From Haliclystus octoradiatus (lineage: Eukaryota > Cnidaria > Staurozoa > Stauromedusae > Haliclystidae): 64,000 nucleotides of DNA. The stretch is taken from NCBI GenBank assembly GCA_916610825.1, contig OU744449.1, positions 17,577,344-17,641,343 on the forward strand. The letters run 5' to 3'. Position 1 is the first letter of the stretch. Each line of letters opens with the position of its first letter. The notes beneath the pieces are model-generated. The model was given only the letters and a program-made list of their open reading frames with translations, had not been told where the DNA came from and ran no database searches. Shown in pieces: positions 63,882 to 64,000 of the stretch. Both the position numbers and the translations under genes were made by a program.

Positions 63882-64000
63882 ATCCTATAAAGACTTAGAT
63901 ACACAAAATTGAAAAGAGCTGAACTAGGTAAACTACTCCAGCCTGACTGTGAATATAACTAGAACCCTGAAGCCTACTTTTTAATTGTAAAAATGATGAT

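Overview
The window is nuclear DNA of an invertebrate animal: AT-rich, with spliced genes using GT-AG introns, long introns, very long simple repeats, and many nested transposons. I cannot name the species; nothing here separates a tunicate, other invertebrate deuterostome or lophotrochozoan with confidence.

Host genes. Three genes lie head-to-tail on the minus strand in the left 36 kb. (1) 1-3155: protein disulfide isomerase (P4HB/PDIA1 type), six exons visible, 3' end beyond the left edge, with a near-consensus ER-stress element in its promoter. (2) 4368-15526: mitochondrial ribosomal protein L12 (MRPL12), five exons, 182 codons plus stop. (3) 16280-35644: a complete lysosomal-type H+/Cl- exchanger (CLCN7), 21 exons, 792 codons plus stop. 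Every exon junction was read at base level and all phases agree. The three genes share no pathway (ER folding, mitochondrial translation, lysosomal ion exchange). P4HB and MRPL12 are also near each other in human.

Introns and intergenic spaces of these genes hold short non-autonomous DNA transposons (five with perfect 8-bp target duplications of hAT type), Penelope-like retroelement (PLE) remnants, LINE fragments, and two (AAT)n arrays of about 0.7 and 0.9 kb that abut PLE ends. At least five PLE ends carry the core of a type I hammerhead self-cleaving ribozyme, with compensatory changes in stem II.

Right half (38.8-64 kb): no host gene recognised. 38.8-48.6 kb is an old LINE reverse-transcriptase fragment split by three later insertions: an intact BEL/Pao retrotransposon (39010-45798; identical 647-bp LTRs, 5-bp duplication, one 1800-aa gag-pol frame), a Mutator-like element (45829-46708, 9-bp duplication) and a TA-flanked element with long inverted ends (46761-48443). 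48.95-58.45 kb is an inverted pair of Penelope elements, one copy split by a Ty3/gypsy retrotransposon (49301-54668; 173-bp LTRs differing at one base; coding region broken). 58.4-64 kb holds decayed gag-like and hAT transposase pieces and a palindrome-rich MITE.

The most unusual content is the set of hammerhead-bearing PLE ends, their inverted arrangements and their link to giant AAT arrays, and the readable insertion history of the nested LINE.
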